Source: Sphingobacterium nematocida (lineage in GTDB: Bacteria > Bacteroidota > Bacteroidia > Sphingobacteriales > Sphingobacteriaceae). From it: DNA of 64,000 nt. How positions within the stretch are numbered: position 1 is the stretch's first letter; the number at the start of each line of letters is the position of its first letter. Both the position numbers and the translations under genes were made by a program. The DNA lies in the NCBI RefSeq assembly GCF_900168125.1, contig NZ_FUZF01000017.1, positions 60,166 through 124,165 on the forward strand, read 5' to 3'. Shown in pieces: positions 9,865-19,030 of the stretch. The notes beneath the pieces are model-generated. The model searched no databases, was not told where the DNA came from, and saw only the letters and a program-made list of their open reading frames with translations.

Positions 9865-10091
9865 ATCTAAGTTAATTACACGGGTAAAAATAACGATTTA
9901 AACCGATATTAGTTATTGGATGTCATTTTATTAAAGTATTTGAGCTTATTTTAATGGATAAGATTGTAGTTAAAATATCGTATTTCAATAGATTATTAGA
10001 GTTTGTTAAATTTCGTTAATTTTATTGTGCCTATGTTTATTTTTGTTTTGTAAAATATCAGATTTCAAAACATTTTATTCATATTTACCGC

Positions 10092-12422
10092 ATGTTTAGA
10101 CGTGTTAAAAATAGATTTTTACGATATGTACTTATTGGTTTTTATAGTATCATATTGTTTACCTGTGCTGTACAACTTAATTTTTTAGGTCTATTTGGCT
10201 ATTCGCCTACAAAAAAGGATATTGTGATGCCTACTTTAAATGTCGCATCCGAGCTTTACACGGCAGATTCGGTACTTATTGGACGTTATTTTGAAGAGGA
10301 CCGGGATCCAGTTCCTTTTGACAGTATCTCTAAACATGTGCTGGATGCTTTGATCGCAACAGAAGATATACGTTTTTATAAACATAATGGTGTAGATTTT
10401 ATGGGATTGGTTTCGGGCGCGGTGTCTACGTTAAAAGGTGATCCAAGAGGGGCTAGTACTATTACTCAACAATTGGCCAAAAATCTTTTCAAAACACGGT
10501 ATGCGCACGCTCAGGGTTATCTGAATAAGATACCGGGGATAAATATATTGGTGACCAAGTTCAAAGAATGGATGACTGCATATAAGTTGGAAAATAAGTA
10601 TAGCAAGAACGAGATTATTACCATGTATTTGAATACGGTGTCTTTCAGTAATAATGCTTACGGAATAAAATCTGCCTCCTTACGATACTTCAATAAACAA
10701 CCGAGTAAACTGGATGTTAATGAGAGCGCATTGTTGGTAGGGATGCTTAAGGGGACGACTATTTATAATCCGATCCGTAATCCCAAAAATGCAATGCAAC
10801 GTCGTAATGTGGTGCTGGTTCAGATGGAAAAAGGGGGGTATCTGACGCAGGCTCAGGTAGCTGATTTTTCGAAGGATTCGTTGAATTTGAATCTAAACTA
10901 TAAAGATTCTATTGATGGTAATGACTCTTATATCCGCTCGGCAGTAGCAAGATGGTTGGATAAATGGAGCCAGGATAATGAAATCGACATCAATAAGGCT
11001 GGGCTAAAGATCTACACGACTATTGATTCTAGGATGCAAAAGATCGCGGAAAAAGCGGTAGCTGATCATATGGAAGAACTGCAACGTCGATTGAAAAATA
11101 CGTGGGGGAGTGACGAGCCATGGCGAGATAAGGAAGGTAACGTTATTCCGGATTTTTTGGAAAATCACGCACGCAAACTGCCCGTATACACTGAATTAAT
11201 GCAGAAGTATAACAACAATGAGGACAGTGTGTTTATCGCGATGAAGGAAAAAAGGAACATGGAAGTGTTTACCTGGAAGGGAATGGAAAAGGTGAACTAC
11301 TCTACAATGGATTCATTGAAACACTATTTGATGATGTTGAATACGGGTATGATGGCAATGGATCCATATAATGGTGAAATCAAAGTATGGGTGGGTGGTA
11401 TCAATCATAACTACTATAAATTTGATCATGTGAATCAAGCAAAGCGTCAGGCGGGATCTACATTCAAACCGTTTGCTTATATGGCTGCTTTGGAGTCGGG
11501 AATGACTCCTTGCGATAAATTTACAGATAAGCCTGTGAAGATAGAATTTACCAATAAGAAGGGGGAGAATGAAGTCTGGGAGCCTAAGAATGCCGATTGG
11601 AGTGTATCTCATCAAGAGATGTCTCTACGTTGGGCGATGGCAAGATCACTTAATACAATCACAGCACAGGTGACCGAAGCTGTGGGATGGGACAAAGTGG
11701 TGGATGTAGCGCATCAATGTGGTATAGAAAGTAAGTTGGAATCTGTACCTTCTGTTGGCTTGGGTTCAAACGATGTGTCGGTATTTGAGATGGTTCGTGC
11801 TTATGGCACCTTTATGAATGCTGGAAAGAAGACCGATCCGGTATTAGTGTCTAAGATCGTCGACATAGATGGTAATACTATAGCTACGTTTAAATCAGAG
11901 CAAAAGCAGGTCATCGATCCGGAGAATGCTTGGTTGATGACGTACATGCTTCGAGGCACAGTGGAAGAACCTCGAGGAACCTCACAGGCATTGTGGGAAT
12001 GGGACTTGTTTAGAGAAGGTAATGAAATCGGCGGAAAGACGGGTACTTCATCGGATTATGTAGATGGATGGTACATGGGAGTGACAAAGGATCTTGTGGC
12101 GGGGGTATGGGTCGGCTGTGATGAACAAAGTATACATTTTAAGAATTCGGGTACGGGAGAAGGTTCTAAAACAGCACTACCGATTTATGCTTTGTTCATG
12201 GAAGAATTGTATAAGCATCCAGAATTGGGGGTAACATTTGGGAAATTTCCTGAATCTACAGTAGAGATTAAAAAAGACTATAAGTGTCCGAGCCCACGTA
12301 TTCGGGTGGAGCAACCTAGTGATAGTACGGATACCTCAGATAATGACAATACGGAAGAACTGATACTGCCAGAGCTGGAGGAGGTGAGACCAACGGGAAC
12401 AGCTGAAGCAACGACCAACTAA
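10092..12422 (+). CDS. class A penicillin-binding protein 1A (transglycosylase/transpeptidase)
   Basis: A bifunctional peptidoglycan synthase of 776 residues, anchored by one N-terminal helix (about residues 10-32). The glycosyltransferase-51 domain shows EDIRFYKHNGVDF and GASTITQQLAKNLF with the catalytic Glu. The transpeptidase domain has the active-site Ser-x-x-Lys in AGSTFKPFAYMAAL, SLN in ARSLNTITAQ and KTGTSSDYVDGWY. The C-terminal tail (after about 735) is a low-complexity Asp/Thr/Glu stretch, as often seen in the family. The AT-rich upstream region has a possible -7 (TATTTTTG, 10038-10045) without a well-spaced -33. Confidence 0.94.
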   Translation: MFRRVKNRFLRYVLIGFYSIILFTCAVQLNFLGLFGYSPTKKDIVMPTLNVASELYTADSVLIGRYFEEDRDPVPFDSISKHVLDALIATEDIRFYKHNGVDFMGLVSGAVSTLKGDPRGASTITQQLAKNLFKTRYAHAQGYLNKIPGINILVTKFKEWMTAYKLENKYSKNEIITMYLNTVSFSNNAYGIKSASLRYFNKQPSKLDVNESALLVGMLKGTTIYNPIRNPKNAMQRRNVVLVQMEKGGYLTQAQVADFSKDSLNLNLNYKDSIDGNDSYIRSAVARWLDKWSQDNEIDINKAGLKIYTTIDSRMQKIAEKAVADHMEELQRRLKNTWGSDEPWRDKEGNVIPDFLENHARKLPVYTELMQKYNNNEDSVFIAMKEKRNMEVFTWKGMEKVNYSTMDSLKHYLMMLNTGMMAMDPYNGEIKVWVGGINHNYYKFDHVNQAKRQAGSTFKPFAYMAALESGMTPCDKFTDKPVKIEFTNKKGENEVWEPKNADWSVSHQEMSLRWAMARSLNTITAQVTEAVGWDKVVDVAHQCGIESKLESVPSVGLGSNDVSVFEMVRAYGTFMNAGKKTDPVLVSKIVDIDGNTIATFKSEQKQVIDPENAWLMTYMLRGTVEEPRGTSQALWEWDLFREGNEIGGKTGTSSDYVDGWYMGVTKDLVAGVWVGCDEQSIHFKNSGTGEGSKTALPIYALFMEELYKHPELGVTFGKFPESTVEIKKDYKCPSPRIRVEQPSDSTDTSDNDNTEELILPELEEVRPTGTAEATTN

Positions 12423-12500
12423 TTGACGAGATAGTGATTTGAATGTGACGTTTTTACCGTAATTATTGATAGATTTATTGAATTATAAATTACGACAATT

Positions 12501-15500
12501 ATGACTAATAGAATGATCCAGTGGATAACTAAAATAGCATTGACTTTTTTGTTATTACTGGTATTTGGTGTTTCTGTACAAGCGCAATACTTTGGACAGA
12601 ATAAAATGCGCTATAAGAAATTGAATTTTAAGGTGTATGATACGCCTCATTTTAATCTCTATTATTATTCGAGAAATGATAGTTTGATACGTTGGCTTGC
12701 AAAAGAATCTGAGGTCTGGTATGAACTACATCAGCAGGTGTTTCAGGACACGTTTTCACGAAAAAATCCCATAATTGTTTATAATAATCATCCCGAGTTT
12801 CAACAGACTACTGCGATATCCGGGGAGATCAGTGTGGGTACAGGAGGGGTAACGGAGGCCTTCAAACAGCGGGTGGTAATGCCAATTATGCAGATCAACC
12901 AACAAACGCGACATGTGTTGGGACACGAGTTGGTACACGCATTTCAATACCGGGTCATCATGGAGGGAGGAGACTCGACCCGCTTGGAAAATCTTGGAAA
13001 TATCCCTCTTTGGATGGTGGAAGGGATGGCAGAGTATTTTTCAATAGGTAAAAAGGATGCTTTTACATCGATGTGGATGCGGGATGCTTATGTAAATAAT
13101 GACATTCCCTCCCTAAAGCAGATGACCGAGCAGTCGTATAATTATTTTCCTTATCGGTATGGGCAGGCTTTCTGGTCTTATATTGGCTCTACTTATGGTG
13201 ATACGGTTATTATGCCTTTATTTATAGAAACGGCAAAATATGGGTATGATTACGCTATGCGTCGAGTATTTGGTTATGATTCGCAGACGGTGTCTACACT
13301 ATGGAAAAATAGTATGGAAAATATGTACCGTGGACTAGGGAAAGATACTGCTTCGCGGCCAATTGGTCTATCATTGATCAACCCTTCAAATGGAGGTAGC
13401 ATGAATGTGTCTCCTACGATATCTCCTGATGGTAAATATGTCGCATATCTTTCGGAGAAAGATATGTTTAGCATCGATCTCTATCTCGCGGATGCCTACA
13501 CCGGGAAGATGATTCGTAAACTGGGAAGTAAGTTGACGAATAAAGATATTGATGAGTTTAGTTTCTTGGAGTCTGCGGGTTCGTTTTCTCCTGATAGTAA
13601 AAAGTTCGCATTCTCGGTGTTTAGTGAGGGCAAAAGTAAACTGATGACAGTGGATGTGGAAACGGGTAAAACCTTGTCTGTACAGTCGATGGGAGAGATC
13701 GTGGAGTTTGCGAATATAACTTGGGCTCCGGATGGTGAGACGCTTGCTTTTTCTGGGCTGACTAATGGGCACTCGGATCTCTATACTTACAATTTGAATA
13801 CGAAGAAAGTGACACAGTTGACACATGATGTGTATTCGGATTTTCAACCAAGCTACTCCAGAGATGGTAAGTATATCGTTTTTAGTACGGATAGATTGGC
13901 ATTGCAAAGTGATAATAGAGAAGTAGATATACCGATGAACTTAGCCATATTAACAGTGGCTACCGGTGAGGTTAGAAATATCAATGTGTTTCCGGGAGCG
14001 AATAATTTAAATCCTCACTTTTCATCCAATGGACAGGAGATCTATTTCTTATCGAATGGTGATGGGTATCGTAATATGTATCGCTACTTGGTAGCTTTGG
14101 GTACGGTGGAGCGCTTGACGGATTATTTTACAGGGATATCAGGAATTACAGAATATTCCCCGGCAATGAGTATTTCCAATAATGATGAAATAGTGTATTC
14201 TTATTTCAAGAAGAATAAGTATAACGTCTATAAAGCGAAAAGTTCTGAATTTGAAGCGGTGGTCGTAGACGGAAGTAAAAGTGACTTTACAGCAGCGATG
14301 TTGCCTCCATTGATGAGCAGAGGAGTAAACGTGGTCAATACTAACCTGCGTAATTTTAATGTCTTCGGTCGTATCGGTGATGAACAGATTAATAATATCG
14401 CCTATACACCGAAATTTAAATTGGACTATCTAGCTAATAGTGGTATTGGGATGTCTGTAGGTTCGCGATATGGTGCTGGAATTTCTAGTGGGGTACAAGG
14501 TATGTTTTCGGATATCCTGGGGTATAACCAAATTTTTGCGGCACTGAATATCAATGGAGAGATTTACGACTTTGGTGGCCAGCTGGCTTATATTAACCAG
14601 CGGAGCCGTATAAACTGGGGAGGCGCTTTATCTCATATTCCGTATATGTCGGGATATAATATGTATGAAACGGAGGATTTTGGTAATGGGAACGAATTGT
14701 CGTTAAATACTTATTTGATTCGCACGTTTCAAACGCAGGCGGAAGGATTTGTGGCATTCCCGTTTAACCGCCATCATCGTGTCGAAGCGGGAGCAGCTAT
14801 ATCTCGTTATAGTTATCGCGTAGATAAATGGCGCCAAAGTTATAATTGGGGATATGGTGATCGGCAAAAGATATCGAATGAGGAAGCTGAAGAGGTGCTC
14901 GGCGTGAGAAGTATGGAACCTTTTGTAATGCAGCAGGTCAATGTCGGTTTTGTAGGCGATAATTCAGTCTTTGGAATAGCTGCGCCATTACACGGATATC
15001 GGTATCGATTCGGTGCGGAACAATATTTTGGAGATTATAGGTTTACGGCGTTGAACGTAGACTTGCGAAAATACCATCGATTTAATCCTGTGACGATAGC
15101 GGGGCGTGTATATTCGTATATGCGTACCGGTAAAGATGAGAAGGCATTAAACCCGTTGTACATCGGGTACCCGTACTTAATAAGAGGTTACGAGACAGGG
15201 AATTTTGACGCGCAGGGTAAGGTGAACTTCTCGGACCTAATGGGGACACGTATGGCTATAGCTAACTTAGAGCTTCGCATACCATTTACTGGACCTGAAA
15301 AACTTGCTGTAGTCAAGTCGGGCTTTTTGTTCTCTGACCTGAACTTCTTTATTGATGGTGGCTTGGCGTGGCGTGGTGGTGATCAGATCAAATGGGATAA
15401 AACAGATGCAGATAAGGTGCCGGCTGTTGATGGTCAAGGAAAGCCTATTATAGATCCGGAGACCAATCAACAGGTGATGGAGTATAGCGAAAGTGTTAGA

Positions 15501-15641
15501 GTACCGTTATTCAGTGCAGGAGTGTCTCTACGTGTCAATCTTTTTGGTGCAATGATATTGGAACCGTATTATGCTATCCCGTTTCAAAAGACACGTTCGA
15601 AATTTGGAACATTTGGATTAAACTTTACGCCTGGCTGGTAG
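12501..15641 (+). CDS. secreted zinc-metalloprotease / beta-propeller / outer-membrane barrel fusion
   Basis: A 1046-residue exported protein with a signal peptide ending at VQAQ (about 29). A gluzincin-like domain follows, with HELVH at residues 142-146 and a candidate third ligand Glu in MVEGMAEYF (174 or 178), resembling the 'peptidase MA' families. Residues about 285-600 hold TolB/PD40-type propeller repeats (SPDGKYVAYLSEKD, SPDSKKFAFS, APDGETLAFSG, SRDGKYIVFSTDR). The last 400 residues look like an Omp85/BamA-like barrel (YPYLIRGYE; aromatic end FGLNFTPGW). The substrate is unknown. It is a single gene, 78 nt after the PBP, followed by two terminators. The separate domain calls are good; their combined role is inference. 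Confidence 0.75.
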   Translation: MTNRMIQWITKIALTFLLLLVFGVSVQAQYFGQNKMRYKKLNFKVYDTPHFNLYYYSRNDSLIRWLAKESEVWYELHQQVFQDTFSRKNPIIVYNNHPEFQQTTAISGEISVGTGGVTEAFKQRVVMPIMQINQQTRHVLGHELVHAFQYRVIMEGGDSTRLENLGNIPLWMVEGMAEYFSIGKKDAFTSMWMRDAYVNNDIPSLKQMTEQSYNYFPYRYGQAFWSYIGSTYGDTVIMPLFIETAKYGYDYAMRRVFGYDSQTVSTLWKNSMENMYRGLGKDTASRPIGLSLINPSNGGSMNVSPTISPDGKYVAYLSEKDMFSIDLYLADAYTGKMIRKLGSKLTNKDIDEFSFLESAGSFSPDSKKFAFSVFSEGKSKLMTVDVETGKTLSVQSMGEIVEFANITWAPDGETLAFSGLTNGHSDLYTYNLNTKKVTQLTHDVYSDFQPSYSRDGKYIVFSTDRLALQSDNREVDIPMNLAILTVATGEVRNINVFPGANNLNPHFSSNGQEIYFLSNGDGYRNMYRYLVALGTVERLTDYFTGISGITEYSPAMSISNNDEIVYSYFKKNKYNVYKAKSSEFEAVVVDGSKSDFTAAMLPPLMSRGVNVVNTNLRNFNVFGRIGDEQINNIAYTPKFKLDYLANSGIGMSVGSRYGAGISSGVQGMFSDILGYNQIFAALNINGEIYDFGGQLAYINQRSRINWGGALSHIPYMSGYNMYETEDFGNGNELSLNTYLIRTFQTQAEGFVAFPFNRHHRVEAGAAISRYSYRVDKWRQSYNWGYGDRQKISNEEAEEVLGVRSMEPFVMQQVNVGFVGDNSVFGIAAPLHGYRYRFGAEQYFGDYRFTALNVDLRKYHRFNPVTIAGRVYSYMRTGKDEKALNPLYIGYPYLIRGYETGNFDAQGKVNFSDLMGTRMAIANLELRIPFTGPEKLAVVKSGFLFSDLNFFIDGGLAWRGGDQIKWDKTDADKVPAVDGQGKPIIDPETNQQVMEYSESVRVPLFSAGVSLRVNLFGAMILEPYYAIPFQKTRSKFGTFGLNFTPGW

Positions 15642-15684
15642 TCTATACCTATAACATATGCGATATATGTTGAGGTTGTTAAGG

Positions 15685-15724
15685 GTCGTTGTTTAGGCTA
15701 AGGTTTAAACAACGACTTTTTTTA
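15685..15724 (+). terminator. rho-independent terminator
   Basis: An 11-bp stem (15685-15695 with 15706-15716, 10-nt loop) is followed by about eight T. It lies 43 nt after the large fusion gene. Confidence 0.85.
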
Positions 15725-15735
15725 TAGATATATAT

Positions 15736-15762
15736 GTCCTTAATAGATTTAAGGACTTTTTT
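15736..15762 (+). terminator. second, back-up terminator
   Basis: GTCCTTAA at 15736-15743 pairs with TTAAGGAC at 15749-15756 (5-nt loop) and is followed by six T. It lies 11 nt after the first terminator. Confidence 0.65.
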
Positions 15763-15805
15763 ATGCCGTTTGTTTTTTAGTATATCACAATGAAATTAGA
15801 ATGGC

Positions 15806-16147
15806 TTAACAAGCAGAGACAAGTGCATGTGAAATATGTATTGTCGTATGGTTGGCCATGTTTGTGTTTAATGGATTTATATTAAGCCAATTGGGATTGT
15901 GTCTTCTGATTAATCGTTCTTTTTGCATGCGGGTGAAGTGAGTTAGTTCTATCAGTCGCTTTTGTGCGGCATCAAAAGATGAAAATTCTTCTACGTGAAC
16001 AATACGATTGAACTTTGGTGATCTACCTGAGCTATGGATAGAGTGGAATTGTAGATTGGATGATTGTGTCATTAAATCTTGTGTGTATCCGGCTTCAACA
16101 TATACTCTGTTGGGGTCTGTAGCGATGTAAATTAGGTGTTTTTTCAT
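15806..16147 (-). CDS. GIY-YIG-like endonuclease domain protein
   Basis: A 113-residue single-domain protein resembling small stand-alone GIY-YIG proteins of Bacteroidota. The first strand (HLIYIATDPNRVYVEAGYT) replaces the usual GIY/YIG pair with LIY and VEAG. A fold-typical helix with Lys/Arg (FDAAQKRLIELTHFTRMQKE) and a C-terminal NPNWLNIN follow. The canonical catalytic Arg/Glu residues cannot be confirmed by eye, so nuclease activity is uncertain. It is divergent from the XRE-S24 regulator across a 104-nt AT-rich region with an inverted repeat, suggesting joint control. Confidence 0.6.
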   Translation of the reverse strand: MKKHLIYIATDPNRVYVEAGYTQDLMTQSSNLQFHSIHSSGRSPKFNRIVHVEEFSSFDAAQKRLIELTHFTRMQKERLIRRHNPNWLNINPLNTNMANHTTIHISHALVSAC

Positions 16148-16186
16148 GTGATATACTAAATTATTTGGTTGTAATTTTATTTTTTA

Positions 16187-16222
16187 CTAATTTTATTGGC
16201 ACAATATTACTAATAAAATTAG
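16187..16222. promoter_or_regulatory. inverted repeat, candidate operator of the XRE-S24 regulator
   Basis: CTAATTTTATT (16187-16197) and its exact complement (16212-16222) flank a 14-nt spacer in the divergent promoter region, ending 29 nt before the regulator's ATG. TTACTAAT also occurs twice in direct orientation. The position suits autoregulation and control of the divergent gene. This is inference from symmetry and position only, and the region is AT-rich. Confidence 0.45.
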
Positions 16223-16251
16223 CTTTTTAAAAATATATTTTAAAATAATTT

Positions 16252-17034
16252 ATGTCAAACATAGCATCAAACCTGAAGTTTTTAAGAAAAAGAGCCAAAC
16301 TTACACAGCAGCAATTCGCTGATGTAATGGAAATTAAGCGTGCGTCGGTAGGGGCCTATGAAGAGGATCGTGCTGAGCCTAAATATAGCTTGCTAAAAAA
16401 AATAGCGTCTTACTATGATCTGTCGATGGATGAGCTAGCGAATGATCAGATAGACGAAAAATGGAAGCCTGTGCCAAAGAGTAATGCTTCCAATCTAAGG
16501 GTACTGAGTGTTACTGTTGATGGAGAGGATCGTGAAAACATTGAATTGGTACCAACTAAGGCGAGCGCGGGTTATTTAAATGGTTACGGTGACCCAGAAT
16601 ATGTGAAGGAACTTCCAAAGTTTTCGTTGCCGATTTTCAGGCAAGGGACCTATAGGGCGTTTGAGATTAAAGGAGATTCGATGCTACCAATGCCGAGCGG
16701 TTCTATTGTAGTAGGGGAGTATGTTGAGAATTGGCATGATATAAAGGCGGGACAGACTTATATCGTGGTGTCTAACAATGAAGGTGTCGTTTATAAACGT
16801 ATTGCATTTAAATATAAAGATGATAAAGGATTGAAGTTGATCTCGGACAACAAAGTGTATGAGCCTTATTGGGTGCCTGCCGAGGAAATTCTTGAAGTGT
16901 GGCGAGCTAAAGCTTATATTTCTACTGAATTTCCAGAGCCTAATGCAGAACCTACAATGGAGTCCTTGACCTCGATGATGGCACAGATGCAGAAAACTAT
17001 AAATGCTGTGGTGGACACCAAAAAAACATCTTAA
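16252..17034 (+). CDS. XRE-family repressor with S24/LexA-like peptidase domain
   Basis: A 260-residue regulator. Residues 5-62 form a Cro/CI helix-turn-helix (KLTQQQFADVMEIKRASVGAYE). A linker leads to an S24 domain with Ser143 in GDSM and Lys182 in VYKRI, the catalytic dyad of LexA/CI. An Ala106-Gly107 bond in KASAGY sits 36 residues before the Ser, close to the spacing in E. coli LexA (Ala84-Gly85, Ser119, Lys156). Self-cleavage after DNA damage is therefore plausible. No prophage genes are nearby. It is divergent from the GIY-YIG-like gene. Confidence 0.88.
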   Translation: MSNIASNLKFLRKRAKLTQQQFADVMEIKRASVGAYEEDRAEPKYSLLKKIASYYDLSMDELANDQIDEKWKPVPKSNASNLRVLSVTVDGEDRENIELVPTKASAGYLNGYGDPEYVKELPKFSLPIFRQGTYRAFEIKGDSMLPMPSGSIVVGEYVENWHDIKAGQTYIVVSNNEGVVYKRIAFKYKDDKGLKLISDNKVYEPYWVPAEEILEVWRAKAYISTEFPEPNAEPTMESLTSMMAQMQKTINAVVDTKKTS

Positions 17035-17123
17035 TAGTTAGTTAGGGTATACATGATTTTCGCTTTGAGAAATAATAGTGTTGATAACGATGGATCTAAT
17101 CTATGAAAATATGTATGTACGGG

Positions 17124-17154
17124 TTGTATTTTTGAAAATAAATACCTACTTTTG
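17124..17154 (+). promoter_or_regulatory. promoter for rimP-nusA-infB
   Basis: TTG at 17124-17126, 20 bp, then TACTTTTG at 17147-17154 match the Bacteroidota -33/-7 consensus. The expected transcript start is near 17160, which places the following hairpin inside the leader rather than upstream of it. Confidence 0.6.
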
Positions 17155-17170
17155 TATTATCTGAAAGGAA

Positions 17171-17194
17171 GGGGGCATGGTTTGCCCCCTTTTT
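17171..17194 (+). terminator. terminator-like hairpin in the rimP leader
   Basis: GGGGGC at 17171-17176 and GCCCCC at 17184-17189 form a strong stem with a 7-nt loop, followed by six T. It could end readthrough from the XRE gene (137 nt upstream) or act as an attenuator of the rimP operon, because the predicted promoter lies before it. Confidence 0.7.
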
Positions 17195-17216
17195 TAATTG
17201 AATTTTTAATAAGCGT

Positions 17217-17681
17217 ATGCAAGTCGAACAACGTGTTAAAGAACTGGTAGAAGAGAAGATTGCGGATAGAGCAGATCTTTTTATCGTTCGTATAAAGATG
17301 TTAAAAAATGGAGTTTTAGAAATTCTATTGGACGGAGATAATGGAATCTCAATTGAAGATTGTGTAGGGGTAAGTAAGCACGTCGGTTTTCATCTAGAGG
17401 AGGAAAACGTTATTGAGAATGCGTATCGCCTTGAAGTATCATCGCCTGGAATAGACGGAGGACTGTTGTCGCTAAGACAGTACGCTAAAAATATAGGGCG
17501 GAATGTTCGCGTTAAATTGGTCGATGGGGGTAAGCATGAGGGCAAGTTGGTAAATGCGACAGAGACAGAGATAGTCATTGCAGAAACAATAAAAGAAAAA
17601 GGAAAAAAGGCTGAAGTTAAAGAAGTCGTATTTTCAATGGATCAAATAAGAGAAACAAAGGTGTTAATTTCATTTAGTTAA
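17217..17681 (+). CDS. rimP: ribosome maturation factor RimP
   Basis: A 154-residue protein needed for maturation of the 30S subunit. The N-terminal alpha/beta domain has DGDNGISIEDCVGVSKHV, and EVSSPGIDGGL is the typical RimP signature. The C-terminal SH3-like domain follows (VRVKLVDGGKHEGKLV). It is the first gene of the conserved rimP-nusA-infB group, two nucleotides before nusA, so the two are translationally close. Confidence 0.95.
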   Translation: MQVEQRVKELVEEKIADRADLFIVRIKMLKNGVLEILLDGDNGISIEDCVGVSKHVGFHLEEENVIENAYRLEVSSPGIDGGLLSLRQYAKNIGRNVRVKLVDGGKHEGKLVNATETEIVIAETIKEKGKKAEVKEVVFSMDQIRETKVLISFS

Positions 17682-17683
17682 AA

Positions 17684-18922
17684 ATGAGCAGCAATATTAA
17701 TTTAATTGACTCTTTTCAGGAGTTTAAAGAGTTCAAAAATATCGACCGTCCGACGGTAATTACAGTATTGGAAGAAGTGTTCCGTAGCATGATTCGTAAA
17801 CGCTTCGGCACAGACGAGAATGTTGACGTTATTGTGAATCCGGATAACGGAGATTTGGAAATGTGGAGAACGCGTGTTGTGATGGAAGACGGTTTTTCGG
17901 AAGACGATGATTTGGAGATTGAATTAGCTGAAGCACACCAATTTGATCCTGACCTAGAAGTAGGGGATGATTATATTGAGCAGATTACTTTAGAGAGTTT
18001 TGGTCGTCGTGCTATTTTGGCTGCACGTCAGACTTTGGTTTCTAAAGTTTTAGAATTGGAGAAAGATGAGGTCTTTAAGAAATATAAAGATCGCGAAGGC
18101 GAACTGGTGATCGGCGAGGTATACCAAATCTGGAAAAAAGAAATTCTGGTACTTGACGAGGATGGTAATGAATTGATTCTACCAAAAACAGAACAGATCC
18201 CAGCCGATTACTTTAAGAAAGGTGATAGTATACGCGCTGTCGTATACAAAGTGGATATGATGAATAGTAATCCTAAGATCATTATTTCTCGTACTGCTCC
18301 TGAATTTTTACAGCGTTTGTTTGAATTGGAGGTACCTGAGATTTTTGATGGATTGATTACTATTAAGAAGATTGTACGTGAACCAGGCGAGCGAGCGAAA
18401 GTAGCTGTAGAGTCTTACGATGATCGTATTGATCCTGTAGGTGCATGTGTGGGTATGAAAGGATCGCGTATTCACGGTATCGTACGTGAGTTACGCAATG
18501 AAAATATTGACGTAATCAATTTTACAACGAATCATTCTTTATATATAACACGTGCTTTGAGTCCAGCGCGTATCTCATCGATCAAAATTGATGAAGATGA
18601 TAAAACTGCTGCAGTCTACTTAAAGCCAGATCAGGTGTCATTGGCTATAGGCCGTGGAGGACATAATATCAAGTTGGCCGGTAAGTTGACCGGGTACGAG
18701 ATTGATGTATATAGAGAAAATGATGAGGTGGAGGAAGATGTTGATATTGAGGAATTTGCAGATGAAATCGATAGCTGGATTATCGATGAATTAAAGCGTG
18801 TTGGTCTAGATAGTGCTAAGTCAGTATTGTCATTGTCATTGGAAGAATTGACACGACGTACAGATTTAGAAGAGGATACTATTCAAGAGATAGTGCGCAT
18901 TTTGCAGTCGGAGTTTGAATAG
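17684..18922 (+). CDS. nusA: transcription termination/antitermination factor NusA
   Basis: A 412-residue RNA polymerase-binding protein that modulates pausing, termination and antitermination. It has the N-terminal polymerase-binding domain (1-125), an S1 domain beginning near GELVIGEVYQIWKKE, and two KH domains (VGACVGMKGSRIHGIVREL and DQVSLAIGRGGHNIKLAGKL). A short acidic C-terminal helical region follows (ELKRVGLDSAKSVLSLSLEE). It lacks the long tandem acidic repeats of the E. coli protein. Position between rimP and infB is the conserved one. Confidence 0.96.
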   Translation: MSSNINLIDSFQEFKEFKNIDRPTVITVLEEVFRSMIRKRFGTDENVDVIVNPDNGDLEMWRTRVVMEDGFSEDDDLEIELAEAHQFDPDLEVGDDYIEQITLESFGRRAILAARQTLVSKVLELEKDEVFKKYKDREGELVIGEVYQIWKKEILVLDEDGNELILPKTEQIPADYFKKGDSIRAVVYKVDMMNSNPKIIISRTAPEFLQRLFELEVPEIFDGLITIKKIVREPGERAKVAVESYDDRIDPVGACVGMKGSRIHGIVRELRNENIDVINFTTNHSLYITRALSPARISSIKIDEDDKTAAVYLKPDQVSLAIGRGGHNIKLAGKLTGYEIDVYRENDEVEEDVDIEEFADEIDSWIIDELKRVGLDSAKSVLSLSLEELTRRTDLEEDTIQEIVRILQSEFE

Positions 18923-19030
18923 GCTTCGATTGCCCATACGAATATTGCATATTAAAATGTAAATATTTGTTAATTGCGAGTAAAAAAAACATATTTTTGT
19001 AGTAATAGATTTTTAGAGGTTAATAAATAG

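Noticed and set aside
13386..13907. 173-codon minus-strand frame in the large protease-barrel gene
   Set aside because: Shadow of a clear coding frame; the composition is Arg/His/Ile-rich with no family resemblance.
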